A stretch of DNA of 41,734 bases from Clostridiales bacterium (GTDB lineage Bacteria; Bacillota; Clostridia; Lachnospirales; Lachnospiraceae): assembly GCA_021199255.1 (NCBI GenBank), contig JAJQIK010000044.1, positions 1-41,734 on the forward strand, written 5' to 3'. Made by a program: the position numbers and the translations under genes. The notes under the pieces are model-generated. The model made no database searches and had not been told where the DNA came from. It worked only from the letters and a program-made list of their open reading frames with translations. Each line of letters starts with the position of its first letter. Within the stretch, counting starts at the first letter, position 1. Shown in pieces: positions 1-7,194 of the stretch.

Positions 1-91
1 CCTGTTTTCCAGACACAGCCCGGCGGGCTGCAGGATATCTGCTGTGTGGCGGGGAACTAAAACACGGAAAATACCGCCTTTTCCATACAGC

Positions 92-135
92 AAAAATGCT
101 AAGATAAGAAAATCTGCTTTTCCTTATCTTAGCAT
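92..135 (-). terminator. Intrinsic terminator, second one downstream of livF
   Basis: A 13-bp perfect stem (ATGCTAAGATAAG paired with CTTATCTTAGCAT) with a 14-nt loop is followed on the minus strand by TTTTT. It lies about 160 nt past the livF stop, so it can end liv operon readthrough. The remainder of 1-296 shows no convincing gene, only a 13-bp tandem duplication at 168-193. Confidence 0.65.
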
Positions 136-260
136 AATATCATTCATCATGCAAACAAAATTTAATACATTTCCGTGTCACATTTCGGTGTCAATAAAAA
201 ATGACATTCTACAGGAAATGACGAAAACAATCTAATGAATCTAATGTTAACACTGCTGAA

Positions 261-296
261 GAAACCGCAAAGCGGACATCCCCTCTTCCGCTTTGC
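261..296 (-). terminator. Hairpin terminator directly after livF
   Basis: A 10-bp stem (GCAAAGCGGA with TCCGCTTTGC) starts immediately after the livF stop codon. On the minus strand it is followed by GGTTTCTTC, a weak T-rich tail. It is probably the first of two tandem terminators for the liv operon. Confidence 0.6.
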
Positions 297-1007
297 TTAC
301 TCGCCCAGATAGGCCTTCTTCACCGCCTCGTTATGCATCAGTTCCCCGGCGTCGCCCGATAAGGAAATTCTGCCGGTCTCCAGCACATAAGCCCGATCCG
401 CGATGGATAAGGCTTTTTTCGCATTCTGCTCCACTAGAAGCACGGTGGTGCCGGACTGGCTCACCTTCTTAATGATATCGAATATTTCATTGACCAGAAT
501 CGGCGATAAACCCATAGACGGCTCGTCCATCACAATCAGACTTGGCTGGCTCATCAACGCCCGCCCCATGGCAAGCATCTGCTGTTCGCCGCCGCTCAAG
601 GTTCCCGCCATCTGGTTCTTACGCTCCTCCAGTCTGGGAAATCTCTCGTACACCTTCTGCAGATTCTCGCGAATCTCCTCTTTATCCTTCCTCGTATAAG
701 CTCCCATCAGCAGATTGTCATAAACCGACAGTTGGGCAAATACCCGTCTGCCCTCCGGCACATGAGCCATTCCCATGGGCACGATCTTATATCCCGGCAG
801 CTTTGTAATATCTCTGCCTTCAAACAAAATACTGCCGCCGGTAGGCTTAATCAACCCCGTAATGGTATGAAGCGTAGTGGTTTTACCCGCGCCGTTGGCG
901 CCGATCAGCGCGATTACTTCGCCCTGGTTTACCTCGAAGCTGATTCCCTTGATCGCCTCTATCACACCATAATGAACATGAAGATCCTTCACTTCCAACA
1001 TTGCCAT
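297..1007 (-). CDS. livF: Branched-chain amino acid ABC transporter ATPase LivF
   Basis: One of two cytoplasmic ATPases that power the LivHM permease for leucine/isoleucine/valine import. 236 residues, normal for LivF. Walker A GANGAGKT is near residue 36, the signature LSGGEQQ is followed by LIVMDEPSMGLSP (Walker B), and the switch His lies in the LLVEQNA segment, typical of LivF. An in-frame GTG at 1019 and ATGs at 1007 and 1001 are possible starts. The one at 1007 (MAMLEVKD) is chosen because AGAAAGG at 1021-1027 lies about 13 nt upstream, while the GTG is too close to it. Last gene of livJHMGF, 56 nt after livG. Confidence 0.93.
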   Translation of the reverse strand: MAMLEVKDLHVHYGVIEAIKGISFEVNQGEVIALIGANGAGKTTTLHTITGLIKPTGGSILFEGRDITKLPGYKIVPMGMAHVPEGRRVFAQLSVYDNLLMGAYTRKDKEEIRENLQKVYERFPRLEERKNQMAGTLSGGEQQMLAMGRALMSQPSLIVMDEPSMGLSPILVNEIFDIIKKVSQSGTTVLLVEQNAKKALSIADRAYVLETGRISLSGDAGELMHNEAVKKAYLGE

Positions 1008-1063
1008 AATAATAACCACGCCTTTCTACAGTCTGCAAATTTTCCTGTACGCTTTCCGACGTT

Positions 1064-1822
1064 CTATTCGCCTAAGTACGCCGTAATAACCTCCGGCTGA
1101 TTCAAGACCTCCTGAGTTGCCCCCTGCGCCAGCACCTCTCCGAAATTCAGGACTGTCAGTTTCTCGCAGATACCGGAAACCAGCTTCATATCATGCTCGA
1201 TCAGAAGAATCGTCATATGAAAATGATCCCGCACAAACTGGATGGTATCCATCAGCTCCTTTGTTTCATTGGGGTTCATTCCCGCCGCCGGTTCATCCAA
1301 AAGCAGCAGCTTGGGAGCCGTCGCCATGGCTCTCGCAATTTCCAGCTTTCTCTGCTGTCCATAGGGCAGGTTCGCCGCCTTATAATCGGCATATTGCTCT
1401 AAGCCGAACACTGACAGAAGCTCCAGCGCCTTCTCGTTCATTTCCTTTTCCACCGTAAAATAACGGGGCAGCCTGAAAATTCCTTCCAACGTAGAATAAG
1501 TATAATGGTTATGCAAACCGACTTTCACGTTATCCAGCACCGTCATATCGGAGAAAAGACGGATATTCTGAAAGGTTCTCGCCATGCCCGCCTTACAGAT
1601 ATCAATGGTTCGTTTGCCCGTCAGGTTCATGCCGTCCAGGATAATCGACCCCGCATCCGGACGGTACACCCCCGTCAGCAGGTTAAAAATCGTCGTTTTG
1701 CCCGCGCCGTTAGGCCCTATCAGGCCATATAGCTGTCCCTGTTCTATACTGATATTAAAAGCATTGACCGCCCGTAAGCCTCCAAAGGAGATTCCTAAAT
1801 TTTTTACCTCTAATAACGCCAT
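1064..1822 (-). CDS. livG: Branched-chain amino acid ABC transporter ATPase LivG
   Basis: Second ATPase of the LivHMGFJ importer. 252 residues, as usual for LivG. Walker A GPNGAGKTT is near residue 37, the degenerate signature LPYGQQRKLEIARA and Walker B LLLLDEPAAGMNP follow, and the H-loop is in LLIEHDM. The LPYGQQR signature instead of LSGGQ is normal for LivG. The start MALLEVKNLG lies 2 nt after the livM stop, implying translational coupling. Paired with livF in a full transporter operon. Confidence 0.94.
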   Translation of the reverse strand: MALLEVKNLGISFGGLRAVNAFNISIEQGQLYGLIGPNGAGKTTIFNLLTGVYRPDAGSIILDGMNLTGKRTIDICKAGMARTFQNIRLFSDMTVLDNVKVGLHNHYTYSTLEGIFRLPRYFTVEKEMNEKALELLSVFGLEQYADYKAANLPYGQQRKLEIARAMATAPKLLLLDEPAAGMNPNETKELMDTIQFVRDHFHMTILLIEHDMKLVSGICEKLTVLNFGEVLAQGATQEVLNQPEVITAYLGE

Positions 1823-1824
1823 TT

Positions 1825-2886
1825 CTACGCCTCCTTTTCTGCTTTCTTACCGCCGGTAAAGCGCTGTTTCAGACGTTTTCTGAAAAAGATCGCATTGGGG
1901 CTCCAGTTGAAAATCATCATGGCAATCAGCACGATGGAATAAATCAGCATACGGAAATCGCTCAGTCCCCTGAGTACCTCCGGAAGCAGGGTGAGCAGCA
2001 CCGCCGCTATGATGGAGCCACGTATATTGCCGATTCCGCCAAGCACTACGAATACCAGAATCAGAATCGACATATTATAGCCAAAGTTTTTCGGCAGCGC
2101 GTTCAGGGTAGACAGGTTGTGCGCATAGAGCACACCCGCCACGCCCGCTAAAGACGCGGAAATCGTAAAAGCAATCAGCTTGTATTTTGTAATATTAATT
2201 CCCACCGACTCGGCGGCGATACGATTATCGCGGATAGACATCACCGCCCGCCCCGTTCTGGAATTAATAAAGTTCAGAACAATAAAAAGCGTTACCAGAA
2301 TCAGAATCACGCCAACAGTAAAATTAGAATCGTTCGGCGTTCCGGTTACTCCCTGCGCTCCCTTGATCAGCATCAGCCCGTCCTCCTCCATATTTAAGGA
2401 CAATGCGTCCTTCATGGAAAAATGCAGCCCGTTGCTGTCAACGCCCAGATATAAGGCGTTAATAATATTCTTAATAATCTCGCCGAAGGCCAGCGTTACA
2501 ATCGCCAGATAATCGCCTCTCAGGCGCAGTACCGGAATCCCCACCAAAAATCCCACCAGCGCCGCAGCCGCCGCGCCGATCAGAAGCGCCAGAAAGAACC
2601 GCAGCCCGCCGGGCAGAGTCTCCTTCATCGCTAGGGAGAATACCGCGCTGGAAAAAGCGCCCACACACATAAATCCCGCATGCCCCAGACTCAGCTCGCC
2701 CAGAATCCCCACCGTCAGGTTCAGCGCCACCGCCACAATCACGTAGGTACAGAAGGGAACTAAAAGCCCCTGAATCAGACTGGACACATGACCCGTGGAG
2801 ATCAGAATCTGTACAATAATATATGCCAAAATTACCATTCCATAGGTAATCAGATTATTCTTTGTCGTTTTACTTAATTTCTTCAT
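1825..2886 (-). CDS. livM: Branched-chain amino acid ABC transporter permease LivM
   Basis: Integral membrane permease that forms the translocation pore with LivH. 353 residues with about ten hydrophobic segments. The family motif around GELSLGHAGFMCVGAF (about 65-80) and the C-terminal VFVVLGGIGNIRGSI loop that contacts the ATPase are present. The C-terminus is Lys/Arg-rich and cytosolic. It starts 44 nt after livH, with GGGAATGG as a modest ribosome site. Orthology rests on the motifs and on the position between livH and livG. Confidence 0.93.
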   Translation of the reverse strand: MKKLSKTTKNNLITYGMVILAYIIVQILISTGHVSSLIQGLLVPFCTYVIVAVALNLTVGILGELSLGHAGFMCVGAFSSAVFSLAMKETLPGGLRFFLALLIGAAAAALVGFLVGIPVLRLRGDYLAIVTLAFGEIIKNIINALYLGVDSNGLHFSMKDALSLNMEEDGLMLIKGAQGVTGTPNDSNFTVGVILILVTLFIVLNFINSRTGRAVMSIRDNRIAAESVGINITKYKLIAFTISASLAGVAGVLYAHNLSTLNALPKNFGYNMSILILVFVVLGGIGNIRGSIIAAVLLTLLPEVLRGLSDFRMLIYSIVLIAMMIFNWSPNAIFFRKRLKQRFTGGKKAEKEA

Positions 2887-2930
2887 AAACCATTCCCATG
2901 CCTTTCCACAACCGCCCGCGGCCTTTCGCC

Positions 2931-3812
2931 TTAAACCTTCTCCTGAACCTTTTTACCCAGAAGCCCGGTAGGCTTCACCAGAAGCACGATAATCAGAATA
3001 CTGAATACAATCGCGTCCGCCAACTGGGAAGAAATATAAGCCTTACTTAAATTCTCAATCACACCTAACAAAATCCCGCCGATAAACGCGCCGGGAATCG
3101 AACCGATCCCGCCGAATACCGCCGCCACAAAAGCCTTAATGCCCGGCATGGAGCCGGTATAAGGAGTCAGGGAGGGATATGCGGAGCACAGAAGCACACC
3201 CGCTACCGCCGCCAGGGCGGAACCAATCGCAAAGGTTACGGCAATGGTGCCGTTTACGTTAATTCCCATCAACTGGGCAGCGCCTTTATCCTCGGACACC
3301 GCCGTCATAGCGCGCCCGATCTTCGTCTTTTTTACAAACAGGGAAAGCCCCGCCATAATAACAATACTGACAAGCACGGTGACAATCGTCACGCTCTTGA
3401 TGACCAGCTCGCCGTCAAAGAGCACCAGATTCGGCAGGGTTACCACATTGGTAAACGCCTTGGTATCCGAACCGAATACCAGCAGCGCAATATTCTGGAG
3501 AAAATAGCTGACGCCGATAGCCGTAATCAGAACGGCCAGAGGCGAAGCTCCCCGGAGGGGTCTGTATGCCACCCGTTCGATCGTCACACCCAGCACGGTA
3601 CACGCCGCCATGGAAATCAAGATGGATAAAAGCGGGCTTAATCCCATACCGCTTACCGCCACAAAGACCACATACCCACCGATCATAATGACGTCGCCAT
3701 GGGCGAAATTCAGCATCTTGGCAATTCCATATACCATGGTATAGCCAAGGGCAATCAACGCATAAACACTTCCTAAACTTATTCCATTAATCAAATGAGC
3801 CAAGAAACTCAT
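2931..3812 (-). CDS. livH: Branched-chain amino acid ABC transporter permease LivH
   Basis: Second pore subunit, 293 residues from the chosen start MSFLAHLINGIS. Typical LivH features are ALGYTMVYGIAKMLNFAHGDVIM near the N-terminus and the FVAAVFGGIGSIPGA coupling loop near the C-terminus, with about eight membrane spans. The frame is open for 21 codons further upstream, but those residues (charged, no family match) are unlikely to be translated. The ribosome site is weak (GTGTGGGA). A GC-rich hairpin separates it from livJ. Confidence 0.92.
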   Translation of the reverse strand: MSFLAHLINGISLGSVYALIALGYTMVYGIAKMLNFAHGDVIMIGGYVVFVAVSGMGLSPLLSILISMAACTVLGVTIERVAYRPLRGASPLAVLITAIGVSYFLQNIALLVFGSDTKAFTNVVTLPNLVLFDGELVIKSVTIVTVLVSIVIMAGLSLFVKKTKIGRAMTAVSEDKGAAQLMGINVNGTIAVTFAIGSALAAVAGVLLCSAYPSLTPYTGSMPGIKAFVAAVFGGIGSIPGAFIGGILLGVIENLSKAYISSQLADAIVFSILIIVLLVKPTGLLGKKVQEKV

Positions 3813-3895
3813 ACAATCCCACACCCAACCCTTTCCATACATAACGCCAAAAGCTTCCGTGCGTACTTTTTTCAAAACCGTAGAAGTTCTTCGGC

Positions 3896-3918
3896 GGCGC
3901 TGCCATTGCAGCAGCGCC
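3896..3918 (-). other. GC-rich intercistronic hairpin between livJ and livH
   Basis: An 8-bp perfect stem (GGCGCTGC with GCAGCGCC) with a 7-nt loop sits 25 nt after the livJ stop. No T-run follows, so full termination is unlikely. It may act as an RNA 3'-end stabiliser or partial terminator, giving more binding protein than permease, a common layout in ABC importer operons. The role is inferred from position only. Confidence 0.5.
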
Positions 3919-3942
3919 GATTTTAGAACCTCTCTTCACACT

Positions 3943-5202
3943 TTACATTGCAGTATAAACGCCGTCTCTAATCATAACTGCCTTGGGAGCCTTACTGGGT
4001 TCGCCGGAAGCGTCCCAGGTAATACCATCGCCTGTCAGGCCGTCTACTGTAATCTGAGTCATGGCCTCCACCAATGCGGCACAGATTTCCTCGTTAGACA
4101 TATCCGCCGTAATGCCAGCCTGCTCAGCCGCTGCTTTAATGGTATACACCGTATCGTAGCCGTCTGCTGCGAACTGGTTAGGAGTCTCGCCATACTTTTC
4201 ATTATAAGTAGCCACGAAGTTCACGGTCAGCTCATCTGTCGCGTCAGCAGCGAAAGGTGTCAACAGCATAACGCCCTCTGCCAGAGACGTGTCAAAGTTC
4301 TCAACATTTAAGATTCCGTCCAGGCCGTCACAGCCAAAGAAATCCACGTCAAAGCCCATATCGGCAGCCTGCGTTAAGATCAGGGAAGCCTCTGTATAGT
4401 AGATCGGAAGGAAGACGAGTTCAGCGCCCGCATCCTTAGCCTGCTGTAACTGTACGGAGAAATCCGTCTTGTTATCGGCTGTAAAAGCGCCTGCCGCTAC
4501 GATCTCAAAGGACTGGTTTGCAGCTTCTTCCGCAAACTTTTCATAAATGCCGGAAGAATAAACGTCGGAGCTGTCATAGATAACCGCTACCTTGGAAGCC
4601 ACGCCGTTCTCACCGATGTACTGTGCGGACGCGATACCCTGGTTAGGATCGGAAAAGCAGATACGGAAAGCGTTGTCGTTAGCCACACAATCTACGGCAG
4701 AACCGGACGGGGTGATCTGGAAGATCTGATCCTGTGCCGTCTTATCTGATACGGCAATGGAACAGGCGCTGGTTACGCAGCCGTCGATGACCTGCGCGCC
4801 CCAGTCCTTTAACGCATTATAAGCGTTGATGGATTTCTCGGCGTCCAGCTCGTCGTCCTGGAAATTTAATTCCACCGTCATACCATTGATACCGCCTGCG
4901 GCATTGATTTCGTCAACCGCAATCTGGGAACCGTTCATTGCCGCGATCCCGTATACTGCTGCGCCGCCTGTCAGGGGGCCGATACCGCCAATTTTAAATA
5001 CCGCGTCGCCGCTCTCGCTCTGGGCGGAATCAGAAGTCTCTGTAGACTCCTCAGCCGTCTCGCCTGTTTCTTCCGTTGCTGTCGTCTCACTGTTTTCGCC
5101 AGAGGCGTCGCCTGTCTCCGTACCGGCGGTGGAACCGCAGCCGGTCAGCATAGCTGCCGTCATAGCGCCCGCAAGCACAAGACTTAACATTTTTCTCTTC
5201 AT
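3943..5202 (-). CDS. livJ: Branched-chain amino acid ABC transporter substrate-binding lipoprotein
   Basis: Extracytoplasmic solute receptor (type I periplasmic-binding fold) that delivers branched-chain amino acids to LivHM. 419 residues. The N-terminus is a lipoprotein signal: MKRK, a hydrophobic stretch, then lipobox L19-T20-G21-C22. A Thr/Glu-rich linker (about 25-60) precedes the binding domain, which opens with FKIGGIGPLTGGAAVYG. ATG 5202 is chosen because AAAGGAGGAGAAAATT sits just upstream; the frame is open to 5247 without a better site. First gene of the operon, controlled by a promoter plus leader terminator (5287-5365). The exact ligand is inferred from the operon. Confidence 0.93.
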   Translation of the reverse strand: MKRKMLSLVLAGAMTAAMLTGCGSTAGTETGDASGENSETTATEETGETAEESTETSDSAQSESGDAVFKIGGIGPLTGGAAVYGIAAMNGSQIAVDEINAAGGINGMTVELNFQDDELDAEKSINAYNALKDWGAQVIDGCVTSACSIAVSDKTAQDQIFQITPSGSAVDCVANDNAFRICFSDPNQGIASAQYIGENGVASKVAVIYDSSDVYSSGIYEKFAEEAANQSFEIVAAGAFTADNKTDFSVQLQQAKDAGAELVFLPIYYTEASLILTQAADMGFDVDFFGCDGLDGILNVENFDTSLAEGVMLLTPFAADATDELTVNFVATYNEKYGETPNQFAADGYDTVYTIKAAAEQAGITADMSNEEICAALVEAMTQITVDGLTGDGITWDASGEPSKAPKAVMIRDGVYTAM

Positions 5203-5286
5203 AATTTTCTCCTCCTTTTTTTGTTCCGCTGGCTCCGTCAAAGGCATAAATCACCGTCATGATTTCCATTCACAGCGCCTATAACG

Positions 5287-5318
5287 AAAAAAGGGACTCC
5301 TATTCAGTAAGAAGTCCC
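5287..5318 (-). terminator. Leader terminator (attenuator) between liv promoter and livJ
   Basis: The minus strand reads GGGACTTCT, an 8-nt loop, then AGGAGTCCC and TTTTTT: a 9-bp stem with one wobble, ending in six T. It lies about 12 nt after the predicted start point of the liv promoter and 84 nt before livJ. It could also terminate the upstream amylase transcript. No full T-box specifier domain fits in the leader. Confidence 0.75.
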
Positions 5319-5336
5319 ACCTTTGAAACTAACAGA

Positions 5337-5365
5337 ATCATAGTCAAATTCTATCCGTTTGTCAA
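5337..5365 (-). promoter_or_regulatory. Sigma-A promoter of the liv operon
   Basis: -35 TTGACA (5360-5365), 17-nt spacer, -10 TATGAT (5337-5342). Transcription should start near 5330, upstream of the leader terminator. It sits between the amylase stop (5388) and livJ. Confidence 0.8.
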
Positions 5366-5387
5366 TACTTTTTATTGATTTTGCTTC

Positions 5388-6698
5388 TTATCGCTCCATC
5401 TTCCAGAAAAATGCGCTGTAAGCCGGCAGCTCGCTGCCGCCGCCAAAATCATGCGGTTCTCCGGTAATCAGATCCGTGGCCATACCGCAGCCGGCGTCAA
5501 AATGCGCCGTATACCTCTCCGCGTCTGCATTAATCGCCACCAGCACCCGTTCGCTTTCGCACTTCCGTTCGAAAATGCATTGCTTATTGGTCAGCACAAC
5601 GGAGCGGAAATCACCGTAATTCAGCGCCGCCGAATTTTTCTTGGCACAGGCCAGCCTGCTGATCCATTCTCCCAGTTCATTCCAGACCGGCTCGCCGAAA
5701 CAGGCGCGCAGCGCCGGATCTCCCTCGCTCTTATGCGCCTTAGCCCCCCACTCGCTTCCATAATATACGCAGGGGATTCCCGGCATACCAAAAGCAAGGG
5801 CGTAGATAAGCGGCAAATGCTTCTCATTCGTCAGATTGCTGGCAATTCTGGTGACGTCATGGTTATCCACAAAGGAAAGCATATGCTTCCCCTTATATAA
5901 GGTCCAATTCTCCGGCCCAAACTGGCGCAGCAGAGAATGAATAATTTCAAACATATTCATGCTGTTAAAGCTGGAAAACAAGCCTTTATAGCACTCATAA
6001 TTGGTTACGGAATGAAGCATGGCGTCGTTCATCCACTGATTGTAATCTCCGTGCAGCGTCTCCCCTAACAGGAAAAATTCCGGCTTCAGGCCGTCGCAGA
6101 AGCTCCGCAGCCTGCGCAGGAAATCATGATCCAGACAATAGGCCACGTCCAGCCTCAGCCCGTCGATGTCAAATTCCCCGACCCAGCTTTTGACGCTGTC
6201 CAGAATGTGGGAAATCACCTCTTCGTTCCGCAGATTCAGCTTCACCAGATCATAATTGCCCTCCCAGCCTTCATACCACAGTCCGTCATGATAGTTGGAA
6301 TCGCCTCCCAGATTGATATGGAACCAGTTCAGAAAAGGAGAGTTCTCCCGGTTCTTAAGCACGTCCTGAAAAGCCCAGAAGCCTCTGCCCACATGATTGA
6401 ACACGCCGTCCAGAACCACCCTGATCCCATTGTCATGCAGCGCCCCGCACACCTCCTTAAAATCCTCATTGGTTCCCAGCCTGCAATCGATCCTGTGGTA
6501 ATCTCTGGTATTGTAACCATGGGTATCCGACTCAAATACAGGGGAAAAATAGATTGCGTTGACGCCCAGCTTCTTCATGTGAGGAATCCAATCCTTCACT
6601 TTTAAGATACGGTGTTCGGTCTGCCCGTCATTTTCAAAGGGCGCTCCGCAAAAGCCCAACGGATAAATCTGATAAAATACACTCTCATATGCCCACAT
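5388..6698 (-). CDS. GH13 alpha-glucan hydrolase (maltodextrin glucosidase/cyclomaltodextrinase-like)
   Basis: Retaining alpha-glycosidase of the amylase superfamily, 436 residues, no signal peptide, so probably cytoplasmic and acting on imported maltodextrins. Conserved regions are visible: DGVFNH at 97-102, GLRLDVA with nucleophile Asp184, LGET with acid/base Glu213, and FVDNHD with Asp281. It lacks the N-terminal CBM34-like domain of neopullulanases, and the C-terminal beta domain is short. Start ATG 6698 follows an AGAGGAGAG ribosome site. It has its own promoter at 6800-6829. The exact specificity (maltose, cyclodextrin, pullulan) cannot be read from sequence. The separate maltodextrin cluster at the right end suggests a shared pathway. 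Confidence 0.85.
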   Translation of the reverse strand: MWAYESVFYQIYPLGFCGAPFENDGQTEHRILKVKDWIPHMKKLGVNAIYFSPVFESDTHGYNTRDYHRIDCRLGTNEDFKEVCGALHDNGIRVVLDGVFNHVGRGFWAFQDVLKNRENSPFLNWFHINLGGDSNYHDGLWYEGWEGNYDLVKLNLRNEEVISHILDSVKSWVGEFDIDGLRLDVAYCLDHDFLRRLRSFCDGLKPEFFLLGETLHGDYNQWMNDAMLHSVTNYECYKGLFSSFNSMNMFEIIHSLLRQFGPENWTLYKGKHMLSFVDNHDVTRIASNLTNEKHLPLIYALAFGMPGIPCVYYGSEWGAKAHKSEGDPALRACFGEPVWNELGEWISRLACAKKNSAALNYGDFRSVVLTNKQCIFERKCESERVLVAINADAERYTAHFDAGCGMATDLITGEPHDFGGGSELPAYSAFFWKMER

Positions 6699-6799
6699 AG
6701 TTTTCTCTCCTCTTCTTCCGGCCTGTCGGCCGTCCGCAATCCGGCGGCTTGGTCATACAGCCTTTCCAACCGCGGATTTTGCCTTTCCGCTGCCCTTAC

Positions 6800-6829
6800 A
6801 GTATAGCACTCCCCCGCGTCCGCCGTCAA
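6800..6829 (-). promoter_or_regulatory. Promoter of the GH13 gene
   Basis: -35 TTGACG (6824-6829), 18-nt spacer, -10 TATACT (6800-6805). It gives a leader of about 95 nt. No convincing catabolite-responsive (cre) palindrome was seen next to it. Confidence 0.6.
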
Positions 6830-6897
6830 ACCTTCCGGGAACCTCAGGATTGACCAAATGGGTTCCATTTTGGGCAAACTGAAATTCGTTTATGGAC

Positions 6898-6981
6898 TTT
6901 TCCACAGCTTTTCGCCCTCTTTTTTTATCAAATGGAGCAAATATGTCAAAGAAATCCCCAATTTCCACAAAGTTATCCACA
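6898..6981. promoter_or_regulatory. DnaA-box-like cluster in a 496-nt intergenic region
   Basis: One perfect DnaA box TTATCCACA (6973-6981), a one-mismatch copy TTTTCCACA (6898-6906) and a two-mismatch copy ATTTCCACA (6961-6969). A weak minus-strand promoter-like pair (TTGACA at 6944-6949, 16 nt, TAAAAA) lies between them. No dnaA, dnaN or rpmH is near, so this is not taken as oriC. The rest of 6699-7194 shows no supportable gene; the open frame there is compositionally odd and has no ribosome site. Confidence 0.3.
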
Positions 6982-7137
6982 GTGACACGTGTGTCATAAC
7001 CTGCTGACTTCTGTTTCATTTTTCTGTTTTTTTTCGTGTCATTTGTGTTTTTTCCTATCATTTTTCGCAAACGCCTGCTGAAAAAGCAGCCGATTTTTCT
7101 TCTTCCAACCAAGCGATTCTGTGGGAATCAGTCAATT

Positions 7138-7164
7138 CTAAAATAAAGTTGACTATTTAAGTCA
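7138..7164 (-). terminator. Weak hairpin downstream of the helicase gene
   Basis: The minus strand carries TGACT, a 5-nt loop, AGTCA, then ACTTTATTTT, 30 nt after the helicase stop. The 5-bp AU-rich stem is weak. It is the only candidate terminator here. Confidence 0.3.
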
Positions 7165-7194
7165 GCGCTACTCCCTCCCAACCCGAAACAGGCA

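Noticed and set aside
44-235. 63-codon open frame on the plus strand
   Set aside because: No ribosome site, spans a terminator hairpin, no family resemblance.
5203-5387. T-box leader upstream of livJ (GGTGGGAC before the terminator)
   Set aside because: The T-box-like string is short, and only about 70 nt separate it from the amylase stop, so no specifier loop fits; a good promoter starts transcription right before it.
6898-6981. Chromosomal origin
   Set aside because: Only one perfect DnaA box, no AT-rich unwinding region pattern and no dnaA, dnaN or rpmH nearby.
6753-7112. 119-codon open frame on the minus strand
   Set aside because: Basic, low-similarity sequence, no ribosome site, overlaps the GH13 promoter and the DnaA-box region.
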